Source: a virus
IMG/VR virus record: IMGVR_UViG_3300037504_000138
Location: 1-30,169 of that record
Reading direction: 5' to 3' (one strand)
DNA length: 30,169 bases
Shown: positions 13,544 to 22,738 of the stretch, one piece after another
Numbering within the stretch: position 1 is the first letter of the stretch
Layout of the letters: the number at the start of each line of letters is the position of its first letter
Program-made: the position numbers and the translations under genes
Notes under the pieces: generated by a model
Seen by the model: only the letters and a program-made list of their open reading frames with translations
What the model was told of the DNA's origin: nothing
The model's database searches: none

Positions 13544-15757
13544 GTGGGCCGCTATGACGTAGAGTACGAGATACGGTCGAAAGACCGAACGAAAAAGGGC
13601 CTCAACGACGCGCAGAAGAACCTAAAAGGCTTCGGCAAAGAGACCTCGAAGCTCTCCAAGGGGATCGGCGATGCCTTCAAGGGCGCATTCGCTGCTACCG
13701 CTGTTATCGCGTCCCTCAAAGTAATCGGCAAGGCCGTCGCGCAGTTCGCGCGCGAGTCCATCGACGCATTCCAGAAGCAGGAACGCGCAGTCCTCAGACT
13801 GAACGCGGCGCTCAGAAACAATCCGTACAACAACGCGCAAATGTCTCGGAACCTGCAGGAGTACGCCTCTGCGCTGCAGCAGGTTTCGGTCTACGGTGAC
13901 GAGGTCACCCTGCAGCAGGCTTCCATGCTTGCGTCCATGGGGATGACCGAGACGCAGATCAAGGAAGTGCTTCGCGCGGCAACGAACCTCGCGAGCTCGG
14001 GCATGATCAGCCTTGAGTCCGCGACCCGTAACCTCGCAAAAACCTTCGGCGGTATGTCCGGCGAGCTCGGCGAGCTCATTCCCGATCTGCGCGATCTCAG
14101 CGAGGAGCAGCTTCGAAACGGCGATGCAGTCGACTTCGTTCTCGAGCGATACCAGGGGATGAACGAGGCGCTTCGGGAATCGTCGGAAGGAGTGCGTACC
14201 GCCTTTCAAAACGCTTTCGGCGATCTGAAGGAAACGCTCGGCGAAACGCTCTCGGCGTCTGTGGATCCGTTTCTCGAACGGCTTACCGAGGTACTCACCA
14301 CCATCAACGACACGCTTGAGGCGATGGACGAGTACAACCGGGTGGTGGCGAAGTTTGGTGAGGACTCAAACCGCGCTCGATTCCTGCGCGAGGGCCTCAT
14401 TCAGGGCCGGCCGGCGCCCGAAGGCCTTGACCTCGGTACCGGACCGCAAGGAAACGCCGCGCTTGATGAGTCGCTCCGCGTGCTTGGGCAAGGCGGCACG
14501 GATCAAGAGGTCGAGGAGCGCCAGCGCAAAGCGGCGGAAGCCGCCGCGATTGCAGCAAACCGCGAGCTCTACGCCAACCTAGCCAAAGCGTTCGACCCGG
14601 TGCGAGAGCTCCGCGACCAACTCGACACGGTCAACGAGCAGATTGGCAGTGCGCAGATGCTTCGGGCGCAGCCGGGCAATCGCGCCATATACGGCAGCCT
14701 CGACCGAATCCTCGAGACGCTCTACGACGAGCAAGACAACCTCGTCTCTCAGATACAAGCAATCCTGCGGCCTGCTCCCGGCGGGGCCGGGCCAATGGCC
14801 GCCACATCCTTCGGCATGGGTCCGGGCGGCAACTATGGCACCGGCCCGATCTGGGATATGTGGTCGAATGGTGCGGGCGGAGACCTGCGAGCAGCTCCGC
14901 AGCAAGGGCCGTCGGCATTCCAGCGATTGGCAGCCGGGGCGAATCAGTACGCGACCGGAGTCGGCGAGGCGATCGGCGGCGCGGCCGGTGTCGGCGGCAT
15001 GATGCAAGGCGGTCTCACCGGTAATGCGGCCGAGCTCTCAGAGGCAGTCGCGGCATTCGGCGCGCTCGGCCCCGCCGTCTGGGGTGTGCAGGAGGTTTTC
15101 GAGGGCCTCATGTCGGTACTCGACCCGATGCTCAACGCTGTGATCGACCCACTTGCAGAAATCCTACAGGGCATCGGTGAGACGCTCGGAAAGGCGCTGT
15201 TGCCGGTGCTCGAGGCCCTCGCGCCGATCATCGCAACCGTTGGCAACATCATCAACACGTTTCTCACGCCGGTGATCGCTCACCTCGCGCCGCTTTTCAA
15301 CGTCATCGCAACAGTCCTCGAGATCCTCGACCCGATTCTCAAAGCATTTGCCGTGGCACTGGAGATCGTCGCGGCACCTCTGAACTGGTTTGCCGACCTC
15401 CTCGAATGGGTCACCGATCAGATCCGAGTCACCGTGCAGAACATGGTGATATGGTTCGAGAACCTCTTTAGGCGGGCGGCAAAAGACGAGGATTATGTAG
15501 ACCGACCAGGCAAGTTCACCTCCGACGCGTTCAGCGGCCTTGGAAACAGGATTGCCGCGATCTGGAACGAAACCGGCGGCGATCCGGCCGGGGCGTTGGA
15601 CTCTCCTGATAATTCAGGACCGAATCGTGAGATGATCGGCCGCGACCTGACGCTCAACTTCTACAACCAAAACGTCGTAACCGGCGACGAGCAGATCCGA
15701 GATCTTGCTATCATCGTCCGAGACCAGATACTCGAGCTCGAAAGGTTGGGCGCGTAA
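13544..15757 (+). CDS. Tape measure protein
   Basis: A 737-residue protein that sets tail length and travels in the tube lumen. The N-terminal part is helical and charged (DRTKKGLNDAQKNLKGFGKE), with long alanine-rich helices (about 80-220) in a TMP-like pattern. Gly/Pro-rich sequence spans about 405-490. Hydrophobic helices (about 540-630) suit membrane insertion during DNA entry. Starts at GTG 13544. At roughly 0.15 nm per residue (general rule) the tail would be about 110 nm, though only the helical part may count. The stop TAA overlaps the next ATG by one base. This is short for a tape measure and no lytic domain is seen. Confidence 0.88.
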   Translation: MGRYDVEYEIRSKDRTKKGLNDAQKNLKGFGKETSKLSKGIGDAFKGAFAATAVIASLKVIGKAVAQFARESIDAFQKQERAVLRLNAALRNNPYNNAQMSRNLQEYASALQQVSVYGDEVTLQQASMLASMGMTETQIKEVLRAATNLASSGMISLESATRNLAKTFGGMSGELGELIPDLRDLSEEQLRNGDAVDFVLERYQGMNEALRESSEGVRTAFQNAFGDLKETLGETLSASVDPFLERLTEVLTTINDTLEAMDEYNRVVAKFGEDSNRARFLREGLIQGRPAPEGLDLGTGPQGNAALDESLRVLGQGGTDQEVEERQRKAAEAAAIAANRELYANLAKAFDPVRELRDQLDTVNEQIGSAQMLRAQPGNRAIYGSLDRILETLYDEQDNLVSQIQAILRPAPGGAGPMAATSFGMGPGGNYGTGPIWDMWSNGAGGDLRAAPQQGPSAFQRLAAGANQYATGVGEAIGGAAGVGGMMQGGLTGNAAELSEAVAAFGALGPAVWGVQEVFEGLMSVLDPMLNAVIDPLAEILQGIGETLGKALLPVLEALAPIIATVGNIINTFLTPVIAHLAPLFNVIATVLEILDPILKAFAVALEIVAAPLNWFADLLEWVTDQIRVTVQNMVIWFENLFRRAAKDEDYVDRPGKFTSDAFSGLGNRIAAIWNETGGDPAGALDSPDNSGPNREMIGRDLTLNFYNQNVVTGDEQIRDLAIIVRDQILELERLGA

Positions 15758-18700
15758 TGGCAACTTTCACCGTTCAGATCGACTTCGGAAGCGGGAACGT
15801 CGACATCACAGACGATGTGATCCACAAGAGCTTCGCCCGCCGCCGAAAGATTCATAACCGACTGCGACCGACAACCGATGAGTGTACATTTCTCCTGCAG
15901 GGCGACACCTCCGTTCTCTCGGACCTTCTCACGGCGCCGGACGACACGGTTGTAACCATTACGAAAGACAGCGCGGCCTACTTCAAAGGCTACCTCTCGC
16001 CACGCTTCCGCATCCCGATAAAGAGCGTGCGCAACCAGCCGATCCAGATCAAAGTCGAGGATTGGCTGCGCTATCGTCTCGACAAGGACGTCGAGGTAAA
16101 CGCACGCTACGCGACGCACAAGGTATGCGACACCACCACGACGTCGAACTCGCTCGTGCACAAGCTCCTCACCGAGGCGGGTTTTGCGGCGGGCGAGCTC
16201 AACATAACCACCGACATCGACAAGACCATCACCGACTACGTGCTGTTCTCAGAGAGCAACGCGCGGTACTGGGGGCTGCTCGAGCGGCTGCTATTCGAGT
16301 TCGGCTACACGTTCTACGCGGACGAAGAGGGCCGGTTTTGCCTGTTCGACTTATTTCCAGCGAGCACCACGACCACAAATAAGTTCCAGAACACGTCTAC
16401 GAAATCGGCTCGGAACATCATCGGCGAGGTCGAGGTCGGGCGCGTTGAGCAGCGATACGACGATTGCAGGGTCAGCTATCACCCCGTCGAGACGCTTACC
16501 GGAGTCAAGGTCTATGAAGACACGACCGGCGGAAGCGGCGACAGTCCGGCATCGATCCCGGTGGCAAACGGCGACTATTATCCCGAGGACGGAAACACCC
16601 GCGATATATACCAGCAGTACCGCCGCGACGAGGGCGAGGTCGTATCTGTATCGAACGTCTCAACGACCGTCGAGCCATCCTCAACGTTCACCGAGACGTT
16701 CACCAACTACTACGTTCAGGGAAAGCTCCTGCTCGAAAACGCGACGGGTTCACAGCAGACGATCACGCGACTCGAGATCTGGGGCGACGCTACGATCAGG
16801 ACCGATAGCGTCAACAAGGTCCGCGCTGAGGTAACCGCAGGCAGCGACCACGTCTATGAATACAACGCGTCATACCTCGAGGCTATCGCCGACGCTGAGT
16901 ACCTCGCGACCGGAATCGGTCGGTACTACAAGCACTCGGTCATCACGTATGACCTGCGATCACGTACCTCCTACGCGGTGGGCGCAATCGCGGACGTGGA
17001 CGAGGACCGAAACGGCATCGATCAGACCTGCATGATCATCGGGCGCGAGGATCGGGTGCAGATCGACGGGTCAACTGGCGAGCTCGAGGAGGTGCACACC
17101 TACCACCTCGAGGCGATCGAGGCGTTCGCCTCCACTACGCCGACAACGACCACCTCACAACCGACCGCGCCGGTCCGCGATCAGGTGGAAACGCGCCCGA
17201 CCTACACAGACCTGCAAGACGGCTACGACGCGGGCGGCGGCACGACGACGCCGACAACGCCGACCCTCGTCGCGGTCGGCGGCGTGAAGCAGACCAAGCT
17301 CGCGTGGACCAAGCAAAGCAACCTCACCAACTTCGAGCGCTACGAGATACAGGTCTCTGACGACAGCGGGAGCACCGCCTACAGCGTGGTCAACGGCCAG
17401 CAGGTCGGCTCAAGCGGCGGCACGACGGCGGTGTACTCCGAGGAGTACCTGCACCAGGACGTGCCGCTCAACGGGACGACCAACGCACCGCAGAACGTGA
17501 CGCTTGACTACCGAGTGCGGACGGTCAACAAAGCCGGAACACAGAGCGCGTGGAGCGCCTGGGCTACGGTGACGGTGCAGCGCGTTGAGCGCGGGCTGCT
17601 CGAAGAGGCTGCGATCAACACGGAGAAGCTGGCTGATCTCGCGATCGTCGAAGGCAAAATCTCGGATGATGCAGTCACGACCGCAAAACTGGTTGACGAT
17701 GCCATCTCGGCAGCGAAACTGGCAGCGGGCGCCATCAAAGCTCCGAACGAGGGGCTGGTGGCGCACTGGTCATTTGACGACGGCGCCGGGACGACCGCAA
17801 CCGATAACAGCGGCAACGGCAACGACGGGACGGTCAACGGCGCGACGTGGGTCGATGGCGTAGCAGGGAAGGCGCTGCGGTTCGACGGGGTGGATGATGA
17901 GGTGCAATTTAGCCTTGCAGTCAATCTGACTACCGAAGCGACTATGTGCGGATGGTTCTTTTGGGAATCTGGCACGGCATCGCTTCTTCGTGACAACACA
18001 TCATCCAATGGCTGGATACTTGCCTACAATAATTCAGGGACAATACATTACCGGGTCGGCGGGTCCGATTTTTCTACCGGGGAGACAGTCTCCGCATATC
18101 AAAATTCATGGCATCATTACTGCGCGGTTGTCGAGTCGGGCGGCGCAACGCGGTACTACATAGACGGGGCATTAGTATCAAGTGGGAGCAGTGCAGGCAG
18201 TACCGCAAGTGCTAACCCTTTTCATATCATGCGGAATGGCTCAGCTTCCTCCTACGTAAAAGGTGATTCTGACGACGTCCGCATCTACAACCGAGCGCTG
18301 ACACTCGCCGAGATTCGGTTTCTCTACAACAACCCGGGCGCTACGGGCTGGGTGATGGTCGACGCATCGCGCATCCAGACTGATGCTATCACGGGCGACA
18401 AAATACTCGATGACGCAATCACGCAGGCAAAAGTCGCAGCTGGTGCAATCGACACGACAGAGCTTGCTAACCTTGCTATCGAGGCGGCAAAACTCGCCAC
18501 AGATGCCGTCACGGAAACCAAGATCGCAGCGGGCGCAGTAGTAGCGGCCAAAATCGCAGCGGGCGCCATTGTCGCTGGGAAAATAGCGGCAGGAGCAGTC
18601 GATACCGATGAGCTCGCAGCCAACGCAATCACAGCAGCCAAGATCGCAGCGGGAACCATCACGGCGACCGAGATAGCCTCCAACGCCATCACCGCCGACA

Positions 18701-20385
18701 AAATCCTGGCCTCGGCAGTCACAACTGCCAAACTCGCAGCGGGCGCGGTCACAGCCAATGAAATAGCCGCGAACGTTATCACCGCCGCGAAAATAGCAGC
18801 CGACACGATCACCGCCGACGAGCTGGCGCTGGCGGAAAACTTCGTGTTCACCGGATCGGTCGGCAGCGAGACGGCTGCGAGTCCGAGCAATGGGGACACG
18901 CGGGCGTACTTCGGCAAGGACCCGGCGGGCGCGCAGGGCGCGAGCGACCCGCTTGAGTTGGCGATACGAGGGTACAACGGTCAAGAGTGGGAGTATCTCG
19001 CCCGGATCTACGCCAAGAGCGACGGCAAGAAAGCGGACGGGTTGGTGCTCGGGACGTTCAACGCTGCAGAAAAGCTTGGTAGCAAGTTTGGAAAGTTCTG
19101 GTATCAGGCGAACATCGGCGGCACAGAGCCGAATTACAGCGGGGCAGTCGCGTATGATGGTTCAGACATCATTGTGTTCGGGACCGACGGCGCTGACACC
19201 TATTACTCAAAATCGACCGATAAAGGACTGACGTGGAGCAACTGGGCACTGTGTAGTGCAACTGCTCCGAATACTTCAGTACGCCCAACGGACGCCGCCT
19301 CTCCGGCGGCCGGTGTATTCATAGCGACGCTCAGAGGACCTGGCGCTCCGTTGCTAAGGACGGCAAACGGAGGAACGTCGTTTTCGGTATTGCAGCCGCT
19401 TGGCGGGTCGTCCGCGGTGTTGCTGTGGGGCATCGCGGCCGGGGATACATACACTGTTGCGGTAGGCGCTGAAAATATCGCGGGAAGCCCTACAATTCTG
19501 TATTCCAGTGATGATGGAGCAACATGGAGTTCCGTGTCAACGACGACGTTCGGGTCAGACAGCGAGATCAAGGGCGTCGGATTTGGCAACGGGCGGTTCA
19601 TTGCCGTTGGAGATGACGGGGCGAACGCGCACGTTGCCTATGCGGACGAAACGAACATAACAAGTTGGACGGAGATCACCACGCACTCGTTTAGCGGCAC
19701 CGTTGAGGCGGCGGAGTACTCCGAGGGCGTGTGGAATCTGTGCGGCGACAACGGGGAAGCGGCATATTCCGAGGATGATGGGGCGACGTGGACCCACACA
19801 GACCCTGGAACCAGCGGGGACAATTTCACTGAGATGCTTGCGTTCGATCGTCAGGTCATCATACAAGACTTTAACGCTGGTCCGGTGCATAGGTCCGTCG
19901 ATAACGGGCGCACCTGGGAGCTGTTTGACTCAATGCCTGCGTACTTCGGCGACTTTGCAGTGATAGACAGCGAGCGAGTCATTGCGCCGATGTCGCTCGA
20001 TGGCCCTGTGTATATATCAGAATGGACCGAGGCAGGCGCCGGCATCATCGAGCGCGGGGAGTCGGGAAGCGGCAAGTACGTCAAGTTCTCCGACGGGACG
20101 ATGGTGTGCTGGGGGACGTTCGATTCTGGCGCGCTGTCAATCCAGAATGATAACATAGGCACGTACGGGATAAGCTACTACCAGTCAACTCCCAGTATCA
20201 CGTTCCCTGAATCTTTCTCCAGTTCGCCCGTTGTATCGCCCGGATCGTCCCGAAGCATTGCAAGTAGTCCGTTCTGGGTGTCCCCCGACACCGTGACCAC
20301 AACCAGCGCCCGTATGGTGGTGGCGGATAACGGCTCGTCTACACTAACGGACCTGGCATGGATAGCCATAGGACGGTGGCGATGA
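15757..20385 (+). CDS. Large modular tail tip / fibre and receptor-binding protein
   Basis: A 1542-residue mosaic. Residues 1-~470 look like a tail hub or baseplate domain (FTVQIDFGSGNVDITDDVI; GYLSPRFRIPIKSV; NARYWGLLERLLFEFGYTFY). About 500-610 resembles a fibronectin-III domain. A 12-residue repeat (AITADKIAAGA type) occurs at about 612-660 and 870-1030, split by a LamG/concanavalin-like lectin domain (about 666-862: LVAHWSFDDGAGTTATDNSG, WHHYCAVVESGG, YYIDG, DDVRIYNRALTLAEI). Four Asp-boxes of a sialidase-type beta-propeller follow (STDKGLTW ~1153, SSDDGATW ~1250, SEDDGATW ~1338, SVDNGRTW ~1380). The tip (GKYVKFSDGTMVCWG, final WIAIGRW) matches phage fibre ends. Likely trimeric; no catalytic sialidase claim is made. 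Confidence 0.85.
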   Translation: MATFTVQIDFGSGNVDITDDVIHKSFARRRKIHNRLRPTTDECTFLLQGDTSVLSDLLTAPDDTVVTITKDSAAYFKGYLSPRFRIPIKSVRNQPIQIKVEDWLRYRLDKDVEVNARYATHKVCDTTTTSNSLVHKLLTEAGFAAGELNITTDIDKTITDYVLFSESNARYWGLLERLLFEFGYTFYADEEGRFCLFDLFPASTTTTNKFQNTSTKSARNIIGEVEVGRVEQRYDDCRVSYHPVETLTGVKVYEDTTGGSGDSPASIPVANGDYYPEDGNTRDIYQQYRRDEGEVVSVSNVSTTVEPSSTFTETFTNYYVQGKLLLENATGSQQTITRLEIWGDATIRTDSVNKVRAEVTAGSDHVYEYNASYLEAIADAEYLATGIGRYYKHSVITYDLRSRTSYAVGAIADVDEDRNGIDQTCMIIGREDRVQIDGSTGELEEVHTYHLEAIEAFASTTPTTTTSQPTAPVRDQVETRPTYTDLQDGYDAGGGTTTPTTPTLVAVGGVKQTKLAWTKQSNLTNFERYEIQVSDDSGSTAYSVVNGQQVGSSGGTTAVYSEEYLHQDVPLNGTTNAPQNVTLDYRVRTVNKAGTQSAWSAWATVTVQRVERGLLEEAAINTEKLADLAIVEGKISDDAVTTAKLVDDAISAAKLAAGAIKAPNEGLVAHWSFDDGAGTTATDNSGNGNDGTVNGATWVDGVAGKALRFDGVDDEVQFSLAVNLTTEATMCGWFFWESGTASLLRDNTSSNGWILAYNNSGTIHYRVGGSDFSTGETVSAYQNSWHHYCAVVESGGATRYYIDGALVSSGSSAGSTASANPFHIMRNGSASSYVKGDSDDVRIYNRALTLAEIRFLYNNPGATGWVMVDASRIQTDAITGDKILDDAITQAKVAAGAIDTTELANLAIEAAKLATDAVTETKIAAGAVVAAKIAAGAIVAGKIAAGAVDTDELAANAITAAKIAAGTITATEIASNAITADKILASAVTTAKLAAGAVTANEIAANVITAAKIAADTITADELALAENFVFTGSVGSETAASPSNGDTRAYFGKDPAGAQGASDPLELAIRGYNGQEWEYLARIYAKSDGKKADGLVLGTFNAAEKLGSKFGKFWYQANIGGTEPNYSGAVAYDGSDIIVFGTDGADTYYSKSTDKGLTWSNWALCSATAPNTSVRPTDAASPAAGVFIATLRGPGAPLLRTANGGTSFSVLQPLGGSSAVLLWGIAAGDTYTVAVGAENIAGSPTILYSSDDGATWSSVSTTTFGSDSEIKGVGFGNGRFIAVGDDGANAHVAYADETNITSWTEITTHSFSGTVEAAEYSEGVWNLCGDNGEAAYSEDDGATWTHTDPGTSGDNFTEMLAFDRQVIIQDFNAGPVHRSVDNGRTWELFDSMPAYFGDFAVIDSERVIAPMSLDGPVYISEWTEAGAGIIERGESGSGKYVKFSDGTMVCWGTFDSGALSIQNDNIGTYGISYYQSTPSITFPESFSSSPVVSPGSSRSIASSPFWVSPDTVTTTSARMVVADNGSSTLTDLAWIAIGRWR
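18382..18822 (+). repeat. Coding array of AITADKIAAGA-type repeats
   Basis: About a dozen degenerate ~11-14-residue units such as VTETKIAAGAV, VVAAKIAAGAI, ITAAKIAAGTI and ITADKILASAV, in the fibre gene. The same unit type also occurs before the LamG insertion (17590-17745). Such repeats usually build a trimeric fibre shaft. Confidence 0.8.
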
Positions 20386-20720
20386 TCATACACTGGAAGC
20401 CATGCGGAGACCCGCGAGGCCAACACGAACGCGAGTACACCCAACCGACGCCGGACGTGGTGGGTATCGGTCCAGACGAGGTGGACCTGTCCGACCCGAA
20501 CACGGTCGAGTGGCCGCAGGACGTCATCCCGGAGGCGGTGAGCCGGTGGCTACTCCGTGCATGGCGAGACGGGAGCGGGACACTGCACGTCGAGCTGGTC
20601 GCGTTCTTCCGGGCGGCAGACCGGGGCGTATGGGAGCGGCGGCCTTTTCGCGGTACGGAGGGCGAGGACTACGGCACGAGGGGGAGCCTATCATGGCGCG
20701 ATTTCGACCCGAGGGCATAA
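20382..20720 (+). CDS. Small protein after the fibre gene, function unknown
   Basis: A 112-residue protein starting at ATG 20382, which overlaps the fibre stop (ATGA). A longer in-frame start at 20358 is less likely because it lies inside the fibre gene with no SD. It is acidic and tryptophan-rich (MIIHWKPCGDPRG, NTVEWPQDVIPEAVSRWLLR, SLSWRDFDPRA). It may be a virion accessory or fibre-assembly protein by position only. Confidence 0.6.
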   Translation: MIIHWKPCGDPRGQHEREYTQPTPDVVGIGPDEVDLSDPNTVEWPQDVIPEAVSRWLLRAWRDGSGTLHVELVAFFRAADRGVWERRPFRGTEGEDYGTRGSLSWRDFDPRA

Positions 20721-20953
20721 CACAGGCCGAGAGGCAGGCACGCGAGGCGGAGCAGGCGAGGCAGGAGCGCAATGCGGCTATCATCGCGCGGCTGCGGGCG
20801 AAGGGATACGAGTTCCGCGACGACCTGAACGTGCTGGCGCAGGCGGTGCGGTATCTGTACCAGCAGAGTGGTATCACCCCACCGCAACCGTTGGTGGAGT
20901 GGTGGCAGGCGTTCCAAGACGCAGAGGCCGAGGTTGATGGAGATAACGCATAA
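20693..20953 (+). CDS. Small charged helical protein, function unknown
   Basis: An 86-residue protein from ATG 20693, overlapping the previous gene by 28 bases, with a GGGGAG SD. A longer in-frame start at 20402 is a shadow. The N-terminal half is a highly charged helix (EGITQAERQAREAEQARQER); the C-terminal part (FRDDLNVLAQAVRYLYQQSG) ends acidic. The stop overlaps the next start (TAATG), placing it at the head of the lysis cluster. No family recognised. Confidence 0.65.
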   Translation: MARFRPEGITQAERQAREAEQARQERNAAIIARLRAKGYEFRDDLNVLAQAVRYLYQQSGITPPQPLVEWWQAFQDAEAEVDGDNA

Positions 20954-21261
20954 TGCCCGAGTTTACCGGCGACGACAGGCGCATCCTCTACGATCTACAC
21001 CGCACGGTCAACAACGGGCTCAAGGAGTCTGCGGTCGACACGCGGCAGATGGTACGAGCCAACACCGAGGCGATCGGGCGCATCGAGGAAGGCGTGCACG
21101 AGCTCGACCGCAAGCTCGAGATCTTCGTTCAAACCCGGGAACTGACCTGCCCGTGGAGCGCGAAGCGGAAGAATGACCGAAAGGTCCTGATCGGCGTATT
21201 TGTCGGGCCCGTACTGACCGGGGCGCTGATCACGATCGGTCAATGGCTCCTGGGAGGATGA
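20953..21261 (+). CDS. XhlA-like coiled-coil membrane protein (holin-associated)
   Basis: A 102-residue protein with a coiled-coil-like region (about 10-62: LYDLHRTVNNGLKESAV, IGRIEEGVHELDRKLEIFVQ) and one membrane segment near the C-terminus (VLIGVFVGPVLTGALITIG, about 78-97) after a basic KRKNDRK. This layout matches XhlA/hemolysin-type phage proteins, which act with holins in lysis. The amidase gene follows directly. XhlA membership is inferred from architecture. Confidence 0.65.
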   Translation: MPEFTGDDRRILYDLHRTVNNGLKESAVDTRQMVRANTEAIGRIEEGVHELDRKLEIFVQTRELTCPWSAKRKNDRKVLIGVFVGPVLTGALITIGQWLLGG

Positions 21262-21262
21262 T

Positions 21263-21793
21263 GTGAAACTGCGCACCGAGCTACTACCGGTCAACCGCTA
21301 CTCCCGTCCTGGTTACATCCGCTCCTCGGTTGCGCGGATCGTCTGGCACTGGACTGGCGCGGCAGGGCAGCGGAAAGAGACGACGGCGAGATATTTCGAG
21401 CTGATCGCGCGGCAAGAGCCGGACGACGGACAGCCGGACCGGTACGCGAGCTCGCACTACATCGTCGACGAGGCAGGCGTGTTGCAGGTTATACCCGACG
21501 AGGAGGTCGCCTACCACGCAGGGGCCGGGTGGTGGAATCTCAACTCGATCGGCATCGAGATTTGCCACCCGGACGCGAGCGGTCGGTTTCCGCTGACCAC
21601 GCTCGCGAACCTGCTCGAGATGTCGGCACGTCTCTGCGAGCAGTACGGCATCCGGCCACTGACGCAGATCGTGCGGCACCACGACGTGACCGGCAAGCTG
21701 TGCCCGCGGTGGTTTGTCGAGCATCCGGCGGACTACGAGGCCGCGCGGCGGATAGTAAGCGAAATGGTGACCTACGAGGTCACTGAGACATAG
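21263..21793 (+). CDS. Endolysin: N-acetylmuramoyl-L-alanine amidase (Amidase_2/PGRP type)
   Basis: A 176-residue amidase that cleaves peptidoglycan at lysis. Motifs: IVWHWTG (zinc ligand H29), SSHYIVDEAGVLQVIPDEEV, the AYHAGAGWWNLNSIGIEICH stretch, and IVRHHDVTGKLCPRWF (zinc ligands H139 or H140 and C147), the T7-lysozyme-like set. It has no signal peptide or cell-wall-binding domain, so it needs a holin. Starts at GTG 21263 one base after the upstream gene, with GGGAGGATG as SD. Followed by a stop-linked hairpin. Confidence 0.93.
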   Translation: MKLRTELLPVNRYSRPGYIRSSVARIVWHWTGAAGQRKETTARYFELIARQEPDDGQPDRYASSHYIVDEAGVLQVIPDEEVAYHAGAGWWNLNSIGIEICHPDASGRFPLTTLANLLEMSARLCEQYGIRPLTQIVRHHDVTGKLCPRWFVEHPADYEAARRIVSEMVTYEVTET

Positions 21794-21815
21794 ACCGGCC
21801 GTTGGCCGGAGCAAG
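21791..21815 (+). promoter_or_regulatory. Stop-linked hairpin element, copy 1
   Basis: Directly after the amidase stop (TAG 21791-21793): stem CCGGCC (21795-21800), loop GTT, stem GGCCGG (21804-21809), then AGCAAG. The same arrangement with a compensated pair occurs at 29895. No T-run, so it is not a simple terminator; the next ATG is 27 bases on. Confidence 0.5.
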
Positions 21816-21836
21816 AAACAACGAGAGAGGTGTGAA

Positions 21837-22040
21837 ATGTCTGACACGACGAAGAAGATCCTCGTCATCCTCCTGAACGTCATCGCGTCTGCGATACTCG
21901 CGTTCGCCGAGGTGTTTGGGTGGGGACTCGAGTGGTACGTACCAGTGACGATGATGCTTGTAATCATCCTCGACACGTGGGTGGGTATCCAATGGGTGCC
22001 GCCGAAAAAGCCGTCGAACGAGACGGGCGGATCGAGCTAG
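21837..22040 (+). CDS. Small two-segment membrane protein, holin candidate
   Basis: A 67-residue protein with SD GAGAGAGG before ATG 21837. Two hydrophobic segments: ILVILLNVIASAILAFAEVF (about 8-27) and YVPVTMMLVIILDTWVGIQW (about 34-53), with a polar tail (PPKKPSNETGGSS). The topology and the place directly after the endolysin suit a class II holin. No sequence family recognised. Confidence 0.65.
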   Translation: MSDTTKKILVILLNVIASAILAFAEVFGWGLEWYVPVTMMLVIILDTWVGIQWVPPKKPSNETGGSS

Positions 22041-22043
22041 CGT

Positions 22044-22451
22044 ATGGGCCTACTCAACCGCCTCATCGGTGGCTCGACTGCCGCCGGTGAGGTTATCGAT
22101 GCGGCGGGTGGCGCGGTAGAGCGTGCGGCAAACGCGATCCGGGGAGTGGATCCGGAGCTTGAGCGGCAGCTTGCGCAGGCGCAGGCCGATCTCGCCATGT
22201 CGCATGTGGAGCTCGCCAAACAGCAAGCGTCTCACGCGTCGTTTTTCGTCGCGGGGGCGCGGCCTGCGTTGCTGTGGGTCGGCGTGCTCGCGCTGGCGCT
22301 GCACTACATCGTCGGACCTGTCGCGATATGGCTCGGCGGATCCGGGCCGCAGATTGATGTAGCGGGGCTGTGGCCGATCATCTCGGGCACGCTCGGCATC
22401 GGACTATTGCGGACGGTCGAGAAATCACAAGGAACGCAAGGGAGGCACTGA
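22044..22451 (+). CDS. GTA-type 3TM holin-like protein
   Basis: A 135-residue protein. The N-terminal part is amphipathic with a coiled stretch (DPELERQLAQAQADLAMSHV). FFVAGARPALLWVGVLALAL followed by HYIVGPVAIWL and LWPIISGTLGIGLLRTVEK gives two to three membrane segments. The GARPALLWVG motif matches the 3TM holin family first defined in gene transfer agents (GTA_holin_3TM). It would release the amidase. The stop overlaps the next start (TGATG). Confidence 0.78.
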   Translation: MGLLNRLIGGSTAAGEVIDAAGGAVERAANAIRGVDPELERQLAQAQADLAMSHVELAKQQASHASFFVAGARPALLWVGVLALALHYIVGPVAIWLGGSGPQIDVAGLWPIISGTLGIGLLRTVEKSQGTQGRH

Positions 22452-22738
22452 TGGCAACATACTCAGAAGTGAAACAAGGGCTTGATGAAATATCCGCGCA
22501 GATTCGTGCAGTACAGACTCGCTACAACTCGGCGAAATCAAATATCGAAGCGGGGAGCGCGGCGCTTGGCGCAATTCCGACGAAATATGCAGATGTTATC
22601 GCTACGATAGACGGATACACGCCTACCGGAGCATTCGAGACGCTAAGCAAAGACGAAAAAGCCAAGCTGCAAGCGGAGTTTCAGGCACTCAAGTCTACTA
22701 TCGACGCGCTCATTGCAACGGCGGAGTTCTCCGCATGA
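22451..22738 (+). CDS. Small helical protein, function unknown
   Basis: A 95-residue protein from ATG 22451 with SD GGGAGG; a longer in-frame start at 22370 lies inside the holin gene. Predicted mostly helical (YSEVKQGLDEISAQIRAVQT and LSKDEKAKLQAEFQALKSTI), with no membrane segment. Base composition is visibly less GC-rich than neighbours (31 of 60 at 22501-22560), which marks the start of the accessory region. Stop overlaps next ATG (ATGA). Confidence 0.7.
   Translation: MATYSEVKQGLDEISAQIRAVQTRYNSAKSNIEAGSAALGAIPTKYADVIATIDGYTPTGAFETLSKDEKAKLQAEFQALKSTIDALIATAEFSA

Noticed and set aside
18241-18984. Minus-strand frames opposite the fibre shaft repeats (247 and 217 residues)
   Set aside because: Their repetitive sequence simply mirrors the plus-strand repeat array.
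20402-20692. Longer frame for the 20693 gene
   Set aside because: Arg/Gly-rich shadow of the coupled upstream gene; ATG 20693 has its own SD.
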